Below, in pieces: positions 33,640 to 48,400 of a stretch of DNA of 64,000 nucleotides (positions within the stretch are counted from its first letter, which is position 1; the number at the start of each line of letters is the position of its first letter). The stretch is from the NCBI GenBank assembly GCA_029931535.1, contig JAQPZY010001684.1, forward strand, positions 744,001 through 808,000, in the 5' to 3' direction. The stretch is from Margaritifera margaritifera. Lineage: Eukaryota > Mollusca > Bivalvia > Unionida > Margaritiferidae. A program made the translations under genes and the position numbers. Below the pieces are notes generated by a model. The model saw only the letters and a program-made list of their open reading frames with translations. It ran no database searches and was not told where the DNA came from.

Positions 33640-35715
33640 TTTGATTTTGCAAAAAGACAAGACAAGACTTTATTACACTCAGGTCGTAAAGTTTACAACA
33701 TATAAGGTATTTAAGAAAAAGAACATGAATTTAGCATTTGATATCATAACATAATGCTTTTGTTTAAACAGTATTTATTGAGGAAAACATTTTCGTGTAT
33801 GATTTATAACAATATAATATATGGTGATTCAGCAGAAAGCTAGAAGCTTGTTGACAACTGTCGCCCCTATTACAAAGAAATTTTAAAAATCAATAATTGT
33901 CTCCCGACTTAAAGTAGATAAGTCATACACAATTATAAATATATACATGATCAGTTCTAGTTTATGTAATTATTTAACAGGGATTACAAAAATTGGAAAA
34001 CATAGTCTAAGAACCTGCAAATATTTGTCACAAGTTGTGTGTTACCTGTATTCATTAACTGACTGTAAACGTTAAGTCTGGGAAATGTAAAAATGAGGTA
34101 TACACTTTTGTCTTTGATCATGAAAATAAGAACACGACAGAAGATAGTGATATTCATCACCTATTTCTTGTGACTGACAGAATGTACATTATCTTTTGTT
34201 ACAGGAAACATTAGCCCATCTTCCAGTTTCAACAGGAAACCTATGATATGCAGTTCTAAACTTAATTAAGCTTTTAGATATATTTTTTGGTAATGAGAAA
34301 TAGATCTTTTCTAAATCCAAACTTGTTTTAAATAACATGTAATTAAGATCTTTAGATGATGTATTGATGTTAGCTGCCCAAACTTCTCTGTATTGATCTT
34401 TTAGTCATAGTTCTACAGATTTTGTTAAACATTTAACTGACACAAAACTTTTGACTTCTCCATGTGTATCTAAATCCAACATTATCTAATATAGATTTAA
34501 TTTCTAGTATCCATTTATTGTCATAGGAATTATCACAAAAATGTTTGTATAAGAGAGAATACATATGATAAGACATTTTTTCTTCATAACAACTACCTAA
34601 TCTAACCCAATAGTTTATCATGTGAGTTTTAATGCTAATAATTTAGGGGAACGACCAAGTTCACCATATACCATATACAGAGGGAAACATTTTTTGACAT
34701 TCAGAATACTTCTAAGGAAAGAAAGATGAATTTGTTCGACTATATCTGATCTTACAAATCCCCAAATTTCACAAGCATGTTAAAATCGGTACAATGGTCT
34801 GATTTAACAGTTTTAGCTGAGAATCAATAGGGAAATCTAAATTATGTTTATGCTTTTTAAGTAAATACATACCTTTATTAGCTATGGATACTAGATTTTC
34901 AGGCCTTTGAAGAACTTTCCATTCTTGTGAAATATAAGGCCTAAGTAGTTATATTCATCTACAACATCAATACAGGCATTTCTTATCTTAAATTTGTGTG
35001 TTCCTTGTATTGATTATAAGTTTCTAGTTATCGCGATATCTACTAAATATATTAAGAGTATATTGCATGTCAACATGATTATCTGTGACATAGTGTCATC
35101 AGCATATAAAAGCAACAGAACATTTAACTTGTTTACAAAATCAGTATGTTTGGAAGGTACAGCACAACCTCTATACCCATTTACTAATAAAAATTATTCT
35201 AAGTCATTTAGGAACAAGGAGAACAATAATGGAGATAAATTTTCCCTTTGTCTTACACCTTTTTCAGAGGAGAAAAAAACAGAAAATTAATTATTTACAC
35301 AGACACATGATTTGGTATCATTATAAAGACTTAATGTAACATTAAAACACTTTCCCCTGATGCCTATCAAATACAACTTATGCAATAATCCAGCTCTCCA
35401 TACATTAGCAAAGGCACTTTTAAAATCAACACAAGTACAAAAAAGTTTCTTTTTGCAAAGTCTAATAAATTCAAAACGGCTGTACAAAAGAAAGATATTG
35501 TCTATTGTGGAATAGCCATTCCTGAATCCAGCTTGAGTCTCAGATAGTGATTTATCATCAACGAATTAGGCAATCTTAGATTTAATATAGCAATAAAAAC
35601 TTTACCAAAAACAGCTAACTAAAGCAATAGGTCTATAATTGGATATATTGGTTTTGTCACCTTCATTTTTATAAATCGGTACAATAACACCTTTAGTCCA
35701 ACCATCTGGTATGAA
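33640..35715 (-). mobile_element. decayed non-LTR retrotransposon (RT and C-terminal region)
   Basis: On the minus strand, 35,287-35,487 reads FVDFKSAF-type RT palm sequence (VDFKSAFANVWRAGLLHKLY, then GIRGKCFNVTLSLYND). That is the motif-A region with its catalytic Asp. Further down, 34,433-34,621 gives the tail NYWVRLGSC...YKHFCDNSYDN...WILEIKSILDNVGF, typical of the C-terminus of the same LINE type. The 3' end near 33,650 includes TTTATTACACTCAGG. Many stops and frameshifts intervene. It lies immediately downstream of the GLE1 stop codon, on the same strand, after a minisatellite. Confidence 0.75.
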
Positions 35716-35981
35716 GATTGAGATTTAAGCAGCTAACAAGAGTGACCTATCTTGGAGGTGGTTGATAAACACAGGTTGAGATTTAAGCAGTTAACAAGGG
35801 TGACCTATCTCAGTGGTGTTTAGTAAAGAGAGGTTGAGATTTAACCAGCTAACAAGAGTGACCAATCTCAGCGGTGGTTAGTAAAGACAGGTCAAGATTT
35901 AAGCATCTACCAAGAATGACCTATCTCAGTGGTGGTTGGTAAAGAGAGGTTGAGGTTTAAGCATCTAACAAGAGTGACCTT
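35716..35981 (+). repeat. 58-bp minisatellite just past the GLE1 stop
   Basis: About 4.5 units of GGTTGAGATTTAAGCAGCTA ACAAGAGTGACCTATCTCAG TGGTGGTTGGTAAAGA, with a few changes each. It begins 44 bp downstream of the GLE1 stop (minus strand), so it probably falls in the 3' UTR or terminator region. Confidence 0.9.
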
Positions 35982-36024
35982 ATGAGAGACACCAATACAT
36001 GCACTTTGTTACACATTCAAAATG

Positions 36025-36475
36025 CTAAGATGTCCAGAAACTTGATGGTAAAAAGCCTTCTGGTGGTGAAATATTTCCATGCTGCTTTAAACTTGTTTCT
36101 AAAAATATTTCCAATCTAGATACTGGTCCACTCCCTCCTGAGGAAGCTATGTTCTTCAACTTAGGCAAAAACTCCTTCACTAATACATGTAGCAACTTCT
36201 GAAATTGCTTTCTGTATTCTCTACACAAAGCATGTCCGGTGACCTGCAGAAGGTCAAAGATCATGGTTGCAGTAACATCTGGAATGGGGTCAATGTTCAG
36301 GATCCTTGACAACCAAGTCCAAGCCTTTTCCAGTCCATGAGGATGGGGTTGTCTGGAGCCCCTGGGTGGGGACGAGACAATTATGGCAGCATAGAGCCTC
36401 ATTATGCCAGACATTCTTTTTAAATATTTGTCCTGCTTCTCTACTTCACCATTTTCATATTTGTAACCACATGCC
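36025..36475 (-). CDS. GLE1: GLE1 last coding exon
   Basis: Acceptor TTTAAACAG, then 451 nt. The first base completes the Lys codon from the exon at 38,947, followed by ACGYKYENGEVEKQDKYLKR. The exon holds MSGIMRLYAAI, GLEKAWTWLSRILN, DVTATMIFDLLQVTG and ends PPEGFLPSSFWTS-stop. This is the most conserved part of the Gle1 domain. Confidence 0.93.
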
Positions 36476-39400
36476 CTGTTTAAATGAGACAATTAACAAT
36501 GGTTCAGTATTATTAAATATGAGTGTGAAAAAAAGAAAAGTTTGGTTACAACTCTCCCCGTTATAACATGCTTCACTATAATGCTATTCCAGATATAATG
36601 TGGCAATGCTATGGACCCCATAGCCAAAAAAATGAAAATTATTTTAACAAATTTTTGGGGGTTAAAATAAACATTTTTAACATTCATCAACTGTAAAAGT
36701 TTACTTCAAAACCACTGTACTTGATTTGGACATTGCCAGAACTGTACAGTCAGCGTGTGGCATAGCCACTATTGTATTCAGTCAATGTCAGATATTGTAT
36801 TCCTAACAGACTATAGCACACCCAAAATTACCCATATCTATAATTAGCCACTATTGTAATCAGTCCATGTCATCTATTGTATTTGGTAACAGTACATATG
36901 ACTGTCAAATTTCCTATAGCACTAAAGCCACTCCAGCAGATTAGTGACTTAATCTCTGTAAATACACCTCACTGATCATACCAAAGACCAACTTATTGTA
37001 GGTCACTGTTTACTGACACTTGAACAGCAACAGATCACAGAAAGGATGTACATAAGACATGCTGCCGCTTCCTGTGATATGTTGGCGTCCAAGTGTCAAT
37101 AAACAATGGCCTACAATAGCCTCATCTTTGGTACTTGTCACACAAAACTAGTGATTTATGTGATTCAATGCAGCCCAGAGTTCATTATCCAGTCGCCAGA
37201 GAGAAAGTGACAGTCACTGATATATGCTTATTTGTAGCTACAAATAACGTCTATTAAAACAATGAAGTGTCACTTTGTTGTGAAATCAGTTAGATTTAAG
37301 TGTGAATTTAGTATTACCAGTATTTACAAGTGAATAAAAACAGAACACTGTTCACTTAAATCATTTGGATAAATAATAAATTTAGGCATTTAATCTCTCA
37401 AGGAAAAGAAAAAGCTTATTCTTTGAAAAACAAGTTGGATGTCTTAAAATAACTTAAATCTTGCGAACCTTAAAGTCTGGTTGTTAAGGACTAAAGCTGT
37501 GCTAAGAGACCATTTGAAATCACTTGACGATATTCAGTACTGGATCAACATTGATGATATTCAGTACTGGATCAACACTGACGATATTTGTACTGGATCA
37601 ACATTGACGATATTCAGTACTGGACCAACATTGATGATATTCAGTACTGGATCAACATTGATGATATTCAGTGCTGGATCAATATTGATGATATTCAGTA
37701 CTGGATCAACATTGATGATATTCAGTACTGGATCAACACTGATGATATTCAGTACTGGATCAACGTTGGTGATATTCAGTACTGGATCGACACTGATGAT
37801 ATTCAGTACTGGATCAACACTGATGATATTCAGTGCTGGATCAACACTGAAGAGGACTGCCCCACTGTTGAATGTAAGACTGATACAGGACTGGTGAGGC
37901 TAGAAAACCAGGACACTGAGCCTTTAAAGATTATGCAACTGAGAAACATCCTAGACTTTGCAAGAAAACAAGAATGATCAATTCTCAAACAACATAAATT
38001 TGCGAAATACTTAAAGTAGGGAATACACTTCTGTCAAGTGAACAGTGCTTATTCTATTTGGATTAATACTTTTTTTTAACAAATGTGCTTATTTCAGACA
38101 TCATTGGATTTCAAATGTATTACATACATGCATGTAAGCTTGTTATTTCTGTTATTTTGTGTTTTAGAATTGGTAAAAACATGCTGTGCATGGTGTGATG
38201 TAATTCAGTCACTAAACAGCATTATGTAACTGGTGCTTTGAGCTGAAGATGTGATATTTATTTGACAAAAATGACATTATTCATTGCACTTTTTTACAGA
38301 TTGATGTTCATTAATTACAAAATGTGTTTAGAAGTGGTAAATACATGATTTTGAATTTCTTAATTATAAAAAGAATCACATTCTTAATATTAGGATGTGC
38401 TAGCCTCAAGTGCAACCAGAATTTAATATGATTTTTTTTCTGCAACTGACTGAGACTTTTCATCAATTTAAATAACTTTAAACCTGATGACAATGCAGTT
38501 GTAGATTAGAAATGAGGACTGACAAGTATATTTATTAAAGGTAGGTGTTGCATCATTCATTTAATGTTATACGATCTATCAAATGTATGAATGACAATAT
38601 GGGTTGAAGGAAAATAACATGAAGCTTAGTATTATATCTTTATTTCCTTTTTAAATCATTATTATTTGACAAAATTAAATGTACAAATACACCCCAAAAA
38701 TATCTAATTTATATAAACTAATATTATTACTATATGTTTGACTGGTGTTTTATACCCACCCCCAACACCTTCAACACACACATACAAGCATTCATACAAT
38801 ATTCTATCATTTTCCCTATAATGCGACTCACATTCCACTAAGGCAGGCTTGATGAAAAATTGATATCCAATGTCTAATTTTTGATGCAAGACAAAATGTT
38901 CTCTCAACCATTAAAGGTAAAAAGTTGATGGAGCTCTGAGACTTACTTGAAGTATTCCTGTGAACTTTGGCCTTCCTGCCTGGGAATGTAGCAGGGCAAT
39001 ATGTATGGGCACATGTTGTAAAAATGTCCTAGCAATAGTTCACCCAGATCTGGGTGTTCACTCCACAGGCCCACTGTTACCATGGCAATGGCAAAAGCTG
39101 TGTCATGCTTGGATGAAACCTGTTCTTCACCTTTTTTCTGAAATATCATATTTACCCATATATAACACACACTGAAATGAAATGTAAACAGCCTAGACCC
39201 TGATCTGTTAATGCATCATGTGATGGCAGATCTGGGTCTATGCTGTTTACAGTTGGGCGTGTGTTACACCCAAGCAAATGGCAATAACTCTAACACAATT
39301 GCATTAGCAAAGTGATTTATCGATATGCACATCTTCAGGTGATGACAATAATATTCACTAAGTTTCAAGGCAATGCATAAAAAACTGAGGGACTAGTTGT

Positions 39401-42400
39401 GTTAACAAGATTGGTTCACTGCATCAAGCTACAAGACAAAAAGGACAATAAATCTAACAAAAAATGTGGCTGCAAAGTTGTGGATATGTACATCATCAGG
39501 TGATGAACATAATATTTTCCAAGTTTCATGGCAATCCAGTAAAAACTGCCAGACTAGTTTCACTAATGAGATTGTGTCATACACTGCATTAAGCCACAAG
39601 ACAAAAATGGCAATAACTCTGACAATAATTGTGGGAACAAAGTGAATTGTCAATATGTGCATCTTCAGCTGATGAACATAAACATTTAACAAGTTTCATG
39701 GCAATTCAAAAAAAAAACACCGGGACTAGTTGTACTTACAAGATTGTGTCATACACTGCCTTAAACTACAAGACAAAACGGGCAATAACTCTAAAAAAAA
39801 CTGCGCAAGTGAAGCGATTTGATCTTCAGATCATGATCATAATATTTACCCCTGAAAAGTGTAGAAATTGTGTATACACTGCATAAAGCTACAAGGCAAA
39901 AATGGCAATAATCCTAACAAAAATTGCAGGACCAAAGCGATTTGTCAATATACACATCTTCAGGTTATGACCATAATATTTATCAAGTTTCATGATAATT
40001 CATCAAAAACTGCAGGACAAGTTGTGCTAGTGAGATTGTGTCATACACAAGACAAAAATTGCAATAACTCTAACAACAAAAGTCCTTTGAAAGAACTAAT
40101 GCTCTACTGGCTGAAAAGAATTTCCAGGAATCCAAGTTAAGATTGTTTCTTCTTTTTAATTGTTGATTGTTGAAACCATATCTAATAATCTTGAGCAAAA
40201 ACAAGGTTTCCAATGTGACCTATATTGGGTGTAAAATTGACACCATTTTCATTTAGGACCAACCTGACATCGAACAAAGATACAAGTAGCCATTCAGGAG
40301 AAGTAGCAATAACATGATTTTAAAGATGGCCATCATATTGGCCATCTGGATGTAAGATCGGCACCATTCAGGAGAAGTAGCAAAAACATGATTTTAAAGA
40401 TGGCCATCATATTGACCATCTGGATGTAAGATCGGTGCCATTATAACAAATCTTTTGGTAAAAACCCCATGTCAATATGACCATCCAAACAGAAGGAGTA
40501 GTGATAACAAGATTTTCATAGCAGCCATAATAAGAAATCTCCTGGTGAAAATCCCATGTCAATATGACTTTCCATTTAGAAGGGCTAGCAATAACAAGAT
40601 TTTAAAGATTGCTGTCATCGTGGCCATATTGGATACCAGATTGGCACCATTTTTATTTGGGATCAACTAGACGTCATAAGAAGTCTTTTAGTCAAAATCT
40701 CACGCTGATATGACCATCTGTTCAGATGGAGTAGCAATAAAAAGATTTTCAAGATGACCACTGTGGTGGCCATATTGGATGTCCGAGTGGCACCAATTTC
40801 ATTTAGGACCAACTAGACCATGGGATGAATGTGTGTGTAAAGTTTCATGGCAATCCTCCAGGAAGTTTAGATGGAGTAGAGATAACAAACTTGAACTAAC
40901 AGAAGACGGACAACAGGCCATCCCATAAGCTCTTCTGGTCCATGACCAGTAGAGCTAAAAGTCTGGACAAATTATACTGTAATATGTCCAAGAATAAATT
41001 AAAAATAGACTCAGCTCATAACTGTCTGAACATTCAAAATTTGGAGAAATGTGAATTTTATGGTCAGTTAAAGGAAAGAAAATGAACCATGTGTCTGCAA
41101 AACCTTCTAGATCTAATCCAGCATCAATACGGCAAGAAAACTATGTTTGGGGATGCTTTTTTCTTTTAACACTAAAGCTATTAGTGATGGGTGCATTGCT
41201 CACTAACATGTGCTTGGCAAGGCCTTAAACAGAGGAACTTGTGTTTTGGAAATCAAAGTTAGAAGAATGGATATTCTGGGGACATAATTCCTCAAAATGT
41301 TGATGTGAAATGCTGAAATGCAACTTATTCAAAGTCTCAACAATATAAAGAAGCATGCTAATTTGGTTGAAAATCCAACAGTCCTTGGTAATATTATGCT
41401 GTGGAAACCATCGGGAGGACAGGCTATTAGGGGTCATAATGATAATGTGGAATGCTGGAAATATAATTCATTCAGTCTCATTAATATAATGCTGCATGCC
41501 ATATTTGATTGAAATCCCACAATCCTTGCTAAATTAATGCTGCAGAAACAAAGTCAAGAAAATGGCCAATCTGGAGCAATAACTCTTCTAAATGATAATG
41601 TGGAATGTTGGAAATGAAACTCAGTCAAGGTCTTATCAATAAAAAGCTGCAGGAAAAATCTGGTTGAAAGCCAAGAAACTTAGGTAAAGTAATGCTGCAG
41701 AAACCAAAGTGAGGAGAACATACAATCTAGGGGCCATAGCTCCTGTAAATGATGTGGATCATTAAAAATCGAACTAATTCAAGGTCTTATTAATATAAAG
41801 GTGCAGGCTAAATTGGTTGAAATCCAAGAGCACTCAGTAACGATATGGTGCAGAAACCAAAGTCTGGAGGATGGGAAAGTAGGGACAATTTAGTTGTAAT
41901 CCAACAGTCCTAGGTAAAGTAATGCTAAAAATTAGAGTCAGATGGATGAAAAATCATTGTGCATAACTCCTATAAATGATGTCATGGAATGCTGGAAAAT
42001 ATCCAAATTGTTTAAGGTCTCAATATTATAGAGCTACATGCCAAATTTGGTTGAAAATCTAACAATCCTTGGTAAAGTTAAGCTCTTGAAAAGAAAATTA
42101 GAAGGACACAGGTAATTACCTATAATCAGGGGCCACAACTTCTCTAAATGATGGCATAGAAGGCAGGAAATCTCTTTTTTGTGGTCCCATCAATATAACA
42201 CTGCATATCAAATTTGGTTAAAATCCAACAATTGCAGAAATGAATTGCTGTCAGAAAGACAGGCAGACTGACATGATTACTTAAGGACTTCACAGACTTC
42301 ATTGAGTGACATCTTAATTATTTGATAGGGTAGTTGATTATGTAAGCACACTTTGGACGGAAGTTGAATCCTAGGGCTTCGATATTAGGTTTAAAATATT

Positions 42401-45400
42401 CCCTCATGTTCCAACAAGCATTCAGCTTCACAAACTGTGTATGATCACTATATTCTCACTCAGATCATTGCCTAGTATATGCCATTTAGGGCATGGAAAT
42501 GGTTGGGCCATAAAAAGATCATTGCCCAATATATGCTGCTCAGGGCATGTAACTGGTTGGGCCAATAAACAGATCACTGCCCAATATATGCTGCTCAGGG
42601 CATTTAACTGGTTGGGCCATTAAACAGATCATTGCCCAGTATATGCTGCTTAGGTATGTGTGATGGACAGCACAAAACAAATGTCTCCTCTCTGGCCAAG
42701 GGAGAGGGGGGAAAGCAAACTGATATGAAAATACTTTAATTAGTTTCATTTGAAATAAGGTAGATACAAACCACAATCATCCTGGCGATGAGGTTTTGAC
42801 AGAACAGCTGTGCATCAGGATGATCCCTTATTGAAATTCTCTTATTCCCCACTTCCACTGGCTGTCCAGATAATAAGGACGTCAAACGCAGCAACTTGTC
42901 ACGCAGATGTTCACCGCTGACAGGGGATATCGCATTGATTGGGATATTTACAGCTTTTTGGAAATCAAATTTCAGCTTTTTTGACTGAAATGAACACATC
43001 TTTATCTTTTGACAAACTGTACAGAATACCAAATAGAGCAATTATTATCTAGATGTCATAAGAAAGAATATAAAATGTTATTTCTACATCAAAAAAATTT
43101 AAAAAGCAGGATAAATGGCAATAAAATTTGCCTTTATAATATGAAAACTCTAGATACACAGGAAATATTAGTGACATAAATGGCAAAATGATGTAATGTC
43201 AGGTCAGGGTTCTTCCGAGACATTTTTTGAAGGCATGGTGGTAGCTATGCACAAAAATCAAGTTTATTTGATTTAACAAGAGTATTATGAATGGCACATT
43301 ATATGCCCACCCCATGTTTAATAGTCCTCTATATAGGCAGTAGTAGGGCATGGTTGACTCTGGAGATTATAGACCAATGGGTCTCAATGATCAGGATATT
43401 AGGTCAAGGTATGTAGTCTTGAACTAACTTACTGTGTGCAGAAAGGATTATTTTCTTATCAGATTCACCTTGACCCTGACCTCTGAATATCTGACCCCAG
43501 AAACTTCAGGTTTCTTTATTACCTTAAGTGCAAGCCATCCCCAAAGTCTTGTCAGAGAATGTACTATCAAACAAAAGTTATTCTGCAAAATCATTTTTTC
43601 TTCAAGCCACAATGACCTTACCAGTTGACCTTTTGAACCCTCAAATCAATAGGCCTCTTCAATACAATAAGTTCAAACATTCCAAAACTCTTATCAAGGT
43701 ACATGGTCAAGTAAGTTCAAGTCCTCCAAAAACTTTGGTCAATGTACATGATCTAGAACTAAAGTTATTATGCAAAAACCATTCTTCTTCTGTGAGTGAC
43801 AGTGGCCTTGATATCTGACCTCAAAATCAATAGGTTCTTTTGTTACCCAAAATGTAAGTCATCCACAAACTTTGGTGAAGGTACATGGTGGAAAGCAGAA
43901 ATGTTTGTGCAAAAAAACATTTTTATTTTTCCCTTCGTGACCCTAACCTTCGACCATTTGATCCCAAAATCAACAGGCTTCTTCCTCACCCCAGGTCCAA
44001 ATCATCCACAAAGTTTGGTCCAGGTCTGTGATGTAGAAATAATGTTATTGTGCAGAAACCAAGTTTACTTTGTAGTCACAGTGACCTTGCCGTTTGACCC
44101 TTTGATTCCAAAATCAATAGACTTCTTTCTTACCCCAAGTGTAAGCCATTAACAAAGTTGGTCCAAGTATGTAATGTAGAACTTATGTTGTTGTGCAGAA
44201 ACCATTTTTCTTCTTTCTGTCACAGTAACCTTGACCTTTGAACTTTTTACCCTGAAATCAACAGGCTTCATCCTTACCCCAAGAGCAAGCCACCTACATA
44301 CTTTGGTCCAGATTTGTGATGTAGAACTAATATTTTTCTGCAGAAAACATTTTTCTTCTTTCAGTCACATTGGCCTTGACTTTTGATGTCAAAATCAACA
44401 GGCTTTTTCCTTACCACAAGTGCAAGCCATCAATGAAGTTTGGTAACTATTGATGGTGAAAAACTCAAGTTATTGTGTGGAAACAATATTGGTAACAGAC
44501 CAACAGATGAACACATGGATGGACAACATCACAACAGAATATGATCTGCCTTAAAGCAGGCATATACAAATGAGCTAAAAGAGTCCCTAATTAACATAAA
44601 TAATTTTATACAGTGATATAATGAATTCTACAGGATACTCTTCAACTCTAGCATGCTGAACTCATGACCAAAAGGGTGCAGATTAAAATCCTTCCACTGA
44701 ATCAGCCTGGGTTGGCTAACATGTGTCCTTTGTGCAAGACATTTTCATTTAAACTGCCTTGGCACCAAATAACTGTCATTTTTTGCTGAGACATAAAACC
44801 CCAAACCAAACCAAAATAGAGTACTAATAGCAAATTATGCATTATTTACCAAACCAAAACGGAGTACTAACTGCAAAATATGCATTATCTACCAAACCAA
44901 AATAGAGTACTAATGCAAAATATGCAATATCTACCAAACCAAAATAGAGTACTAATTGCAAAATATGCATTATCTATCAACCTGGAGTATGAGGAACAGG
45001 CATGGCCAATTAGACAACTTTGTTACAGAATATACAGTATTTAGCAAGTAAACACTGATGAGGAATACACATTCATCATGAAAACAGTGATAGATGAAGT
45101 AACAAAATCAGTTGTTTACATACTAAATGGCAAATTGCACATTTATGGGTACCATATTCATGTACTAAATTTTTAATAAGATATATTCAATTAAAAGAAT
45201 AGACTGAGGAAAAAAAAACATTTTATTCTAACTAACATTGCAAAAATGTGCATTTTTTCATTTGCCCCCAAAAATTCACTGAAATACACTGAAATTACAG
45301 ATTATTAACAGTGATATTTGATCATTAACCAACAACGATCAACCTGGAATTACTACTAAGAGGAATGTCAGATGCTCAATCAATATCAGTACAGGTTTGG

Positions 45401-48400
45401 GGGCTAGATTTATCGACCTAGTCATATAGTACAGTAAGCAAAACACCAAGAGTAAAAATGTATATGGTACAGAATTCAATGTCATAAAATTGGTGTTACA
45501 TCTCAGACAAGGTTTTCCAAAAACTTCCTACTTATTTTAAGTTGCCCTTGTTAATTAATGTTGAAACACTAGATGTGGGGCAATTTATTCCATATGAATG
45601 GAGACAGTTCCTCATAGGTACTGTGTAAAAAATTTGCTTTGTTTTTGGTTTAGAAAAAGATGTAATGTAAGACACCAATGGGATCTTTGTCCTACAATAT
45701 TCTCAACTTCACTGGAAATATCCACCCACAGACTCATTACATCATCTAATACAATTAATGTACGATGGGTAATTTTTTTCTCCATTTTTTTTTATTATTA
45801 CAGAGAAGTCACAGCCATTCAAGTGATTTTTTTTGTAAGAAATGTGATATCAAAATAAAATTACACTTGTTACATCATGGTTTTCCAATATACCTTACCT
45901 GTTAGTTGTCACTAACACTTGTTATATAATGGTTACCCAATATACCTTACCTGTTAGTTGTCACGTGCAGTCAATAGGAGTATACAAACATCCTGTATGT
46001 CTATATACTTGTATTGACTGCACATGACAACTATCTTCTTTTTTTTTCTTGGAAGAATTAGCATTATGAAAACATCCTCGATTCAATATAAAAAAATGTT
46101 ATTCAAACTTTAAATCCAATGAGTAAGTAACAATGGACATGAACAAAACTGGTTATCGAGCAGGAACAGAGGCTGGAAAATTTGAAGTTCTTGAAAATCA
46201 GTTACAACACTCACACCGCTTCTTAATTATTTTAAAGCAAAATACCTTGTAAATTGAACTTGGTCACCAATTTAGAATTATTTATACTATTTTCCATCTT
46301 TACAAAGCGAAAATTCCATTCACAAACTGTTGTTTACATGGATGCAACTGTAGCGAGAAAGTAGGCATACTTCCCTTTCATCTGCCTCTCAAATAAACAG
46401 CATGCGCTTTGCATTACATCAGGCTATTATAAATTGATAGCATATAGATGTTGTAATATAAACACTGCTTGATGTAGAAAATGTCAGTTATTTTTCCAGT
46501 TACTGCCAATATTTCATAAGAATTCAAGATGTAACATCCTGACATCAAGCTGATTTATAAAATTCCAAAAACTGCATCAGAAATTCTTTTAGTGCAATCT
46601 TTTTATGACTTTTATCATTAATTAGGTCAACACATTTACTTTCCTTGCAAAGTTAAACAAGGTCAGAAATTTATGAGATTGGCAGAAAAATTTTCCAATT
46701 TTGAAATGTTAACACTTTGGATACGAATGTTACATCTAAACATGGTGAAGAATAATTTGATAATTTACTGTTTATTTCATTCTGAGAATCTCTTCATGGT
46801 TTCAAATGTATATAGTTATGCTTTCTCAGTAAATTGAATGCCAATGACTGCTCTCTTATTGAACAGCTGGGCATTATGATGGCATTTAATCCTGACACCC
46901 TCAGTGCACACATGATCAAACTTGGGAACATCCTTAACATTTAGGTTGAAAGTTTTAGTTTATAAATTTATTTAACCAGTAATCAATTAAATATATATCA
47001 ATGTTATCTTTCTATTATTGACTGCAAATAATATAAGCACCAGTTTTAAGTTTTGTTGACTATTTCAGGAAATACTGACATTTTTGTATAGACATAACAC
47101 TTATCTTATGCCATTGAATTATGTACCATATACAGTGATTCCCACTGATTTGCATGTTTTTGCCAGGAACAATTATGAATAATAACTTGGGTATACATAT
47201 ATACAGACAAATCTCAAATCCAAAAGAAACAACTCTTACCAGTAATGTTTATACCATGTAATCAAAGATATATAAAGTTACAATATTTAATACACAATTA
47301 CTGAATAAATCCAATCTTACTTATGTAAGGGATATGATTAAGTTTAATAGTACATTATCTTTTAAAGCTCTATTGAATTATATAATGTAAAATACACAGA
47401 ATATACCAAAAGTATGTGAGGTTAAATAAGGTAGCACAAAAACCTTGTGAGATTTTGACAACACTGAATACTCTGGATTCTGAAAGTCAGGTCATATTAG
47501 AAAACAAAATGCACCAATTATAGCAATACCTGCCACTTTTTTCTGTATCTATCCAAGCATCAGTTATTGCATAGTGTAGTATTATCTTGTTCATTTCAAG
47601 GTCTTTTAATGTCCTAAAGTTTAGCGTAAATATGTCTCTCAAGATTGTGTCCAATGCACTTTAATGTGCTATTTGTGTAATGGCCACTATTTTGATCGAA
47701 TCTGGCTATGCAAATATATAGGCTAAGCAAATAACACATATGCATATATTAAGCAATTAAATTTATTGATAAAAGAATCTGTGTATTGAAACTTTATGTA
47801 TGTATCCAGTATATGCAAATAAACTGTTTTGAAAGTAAGTTGGATGTTCATGTAGCAGAACAAACATTATCTGGCCCTGGTTTCACTAAACATTTAAATT
47901 TGTCTTCCTCAAACTGAGATTTTAAAATATCTTTCTCACTGCTTGGTTTTGGAACTAAGAGCTTTTTCGCTTAACATTAAGCAGGCATTAAGGATTAAAA
48001 TACAGTCATTATATCCTGCATTTTCTGAAAATAGTTTTGTTTTTATCTTTGAGAAAATATTGAGGATTTCCTCAAATTTGAAGAATTCTTCAATTCATTT
48101 TTCAAAGATAAAAGGACTCCAAGGCTAACAATATTTAAACTAAAGAGTCATTATTAATCTTTTGTATTGTATCTACCTCTCACAAAAATCCCAATATCAT
48201 CAGAAATATCATAAACAAGATAATGCAAAATCTCAATTTGAGGAAGATTTTTTAGAATTTGAGTGAAACTACACCCTGATCTTGGCAAGGGACATAAGAT
48301 TATTTCTAATAATCTGCAGTTTGGATAATCTAGCATGTATTTATACATGTTAAAAATGTTTAGGGGACATAGTGTTGGTTTGGATACACCCAAACTTTAG

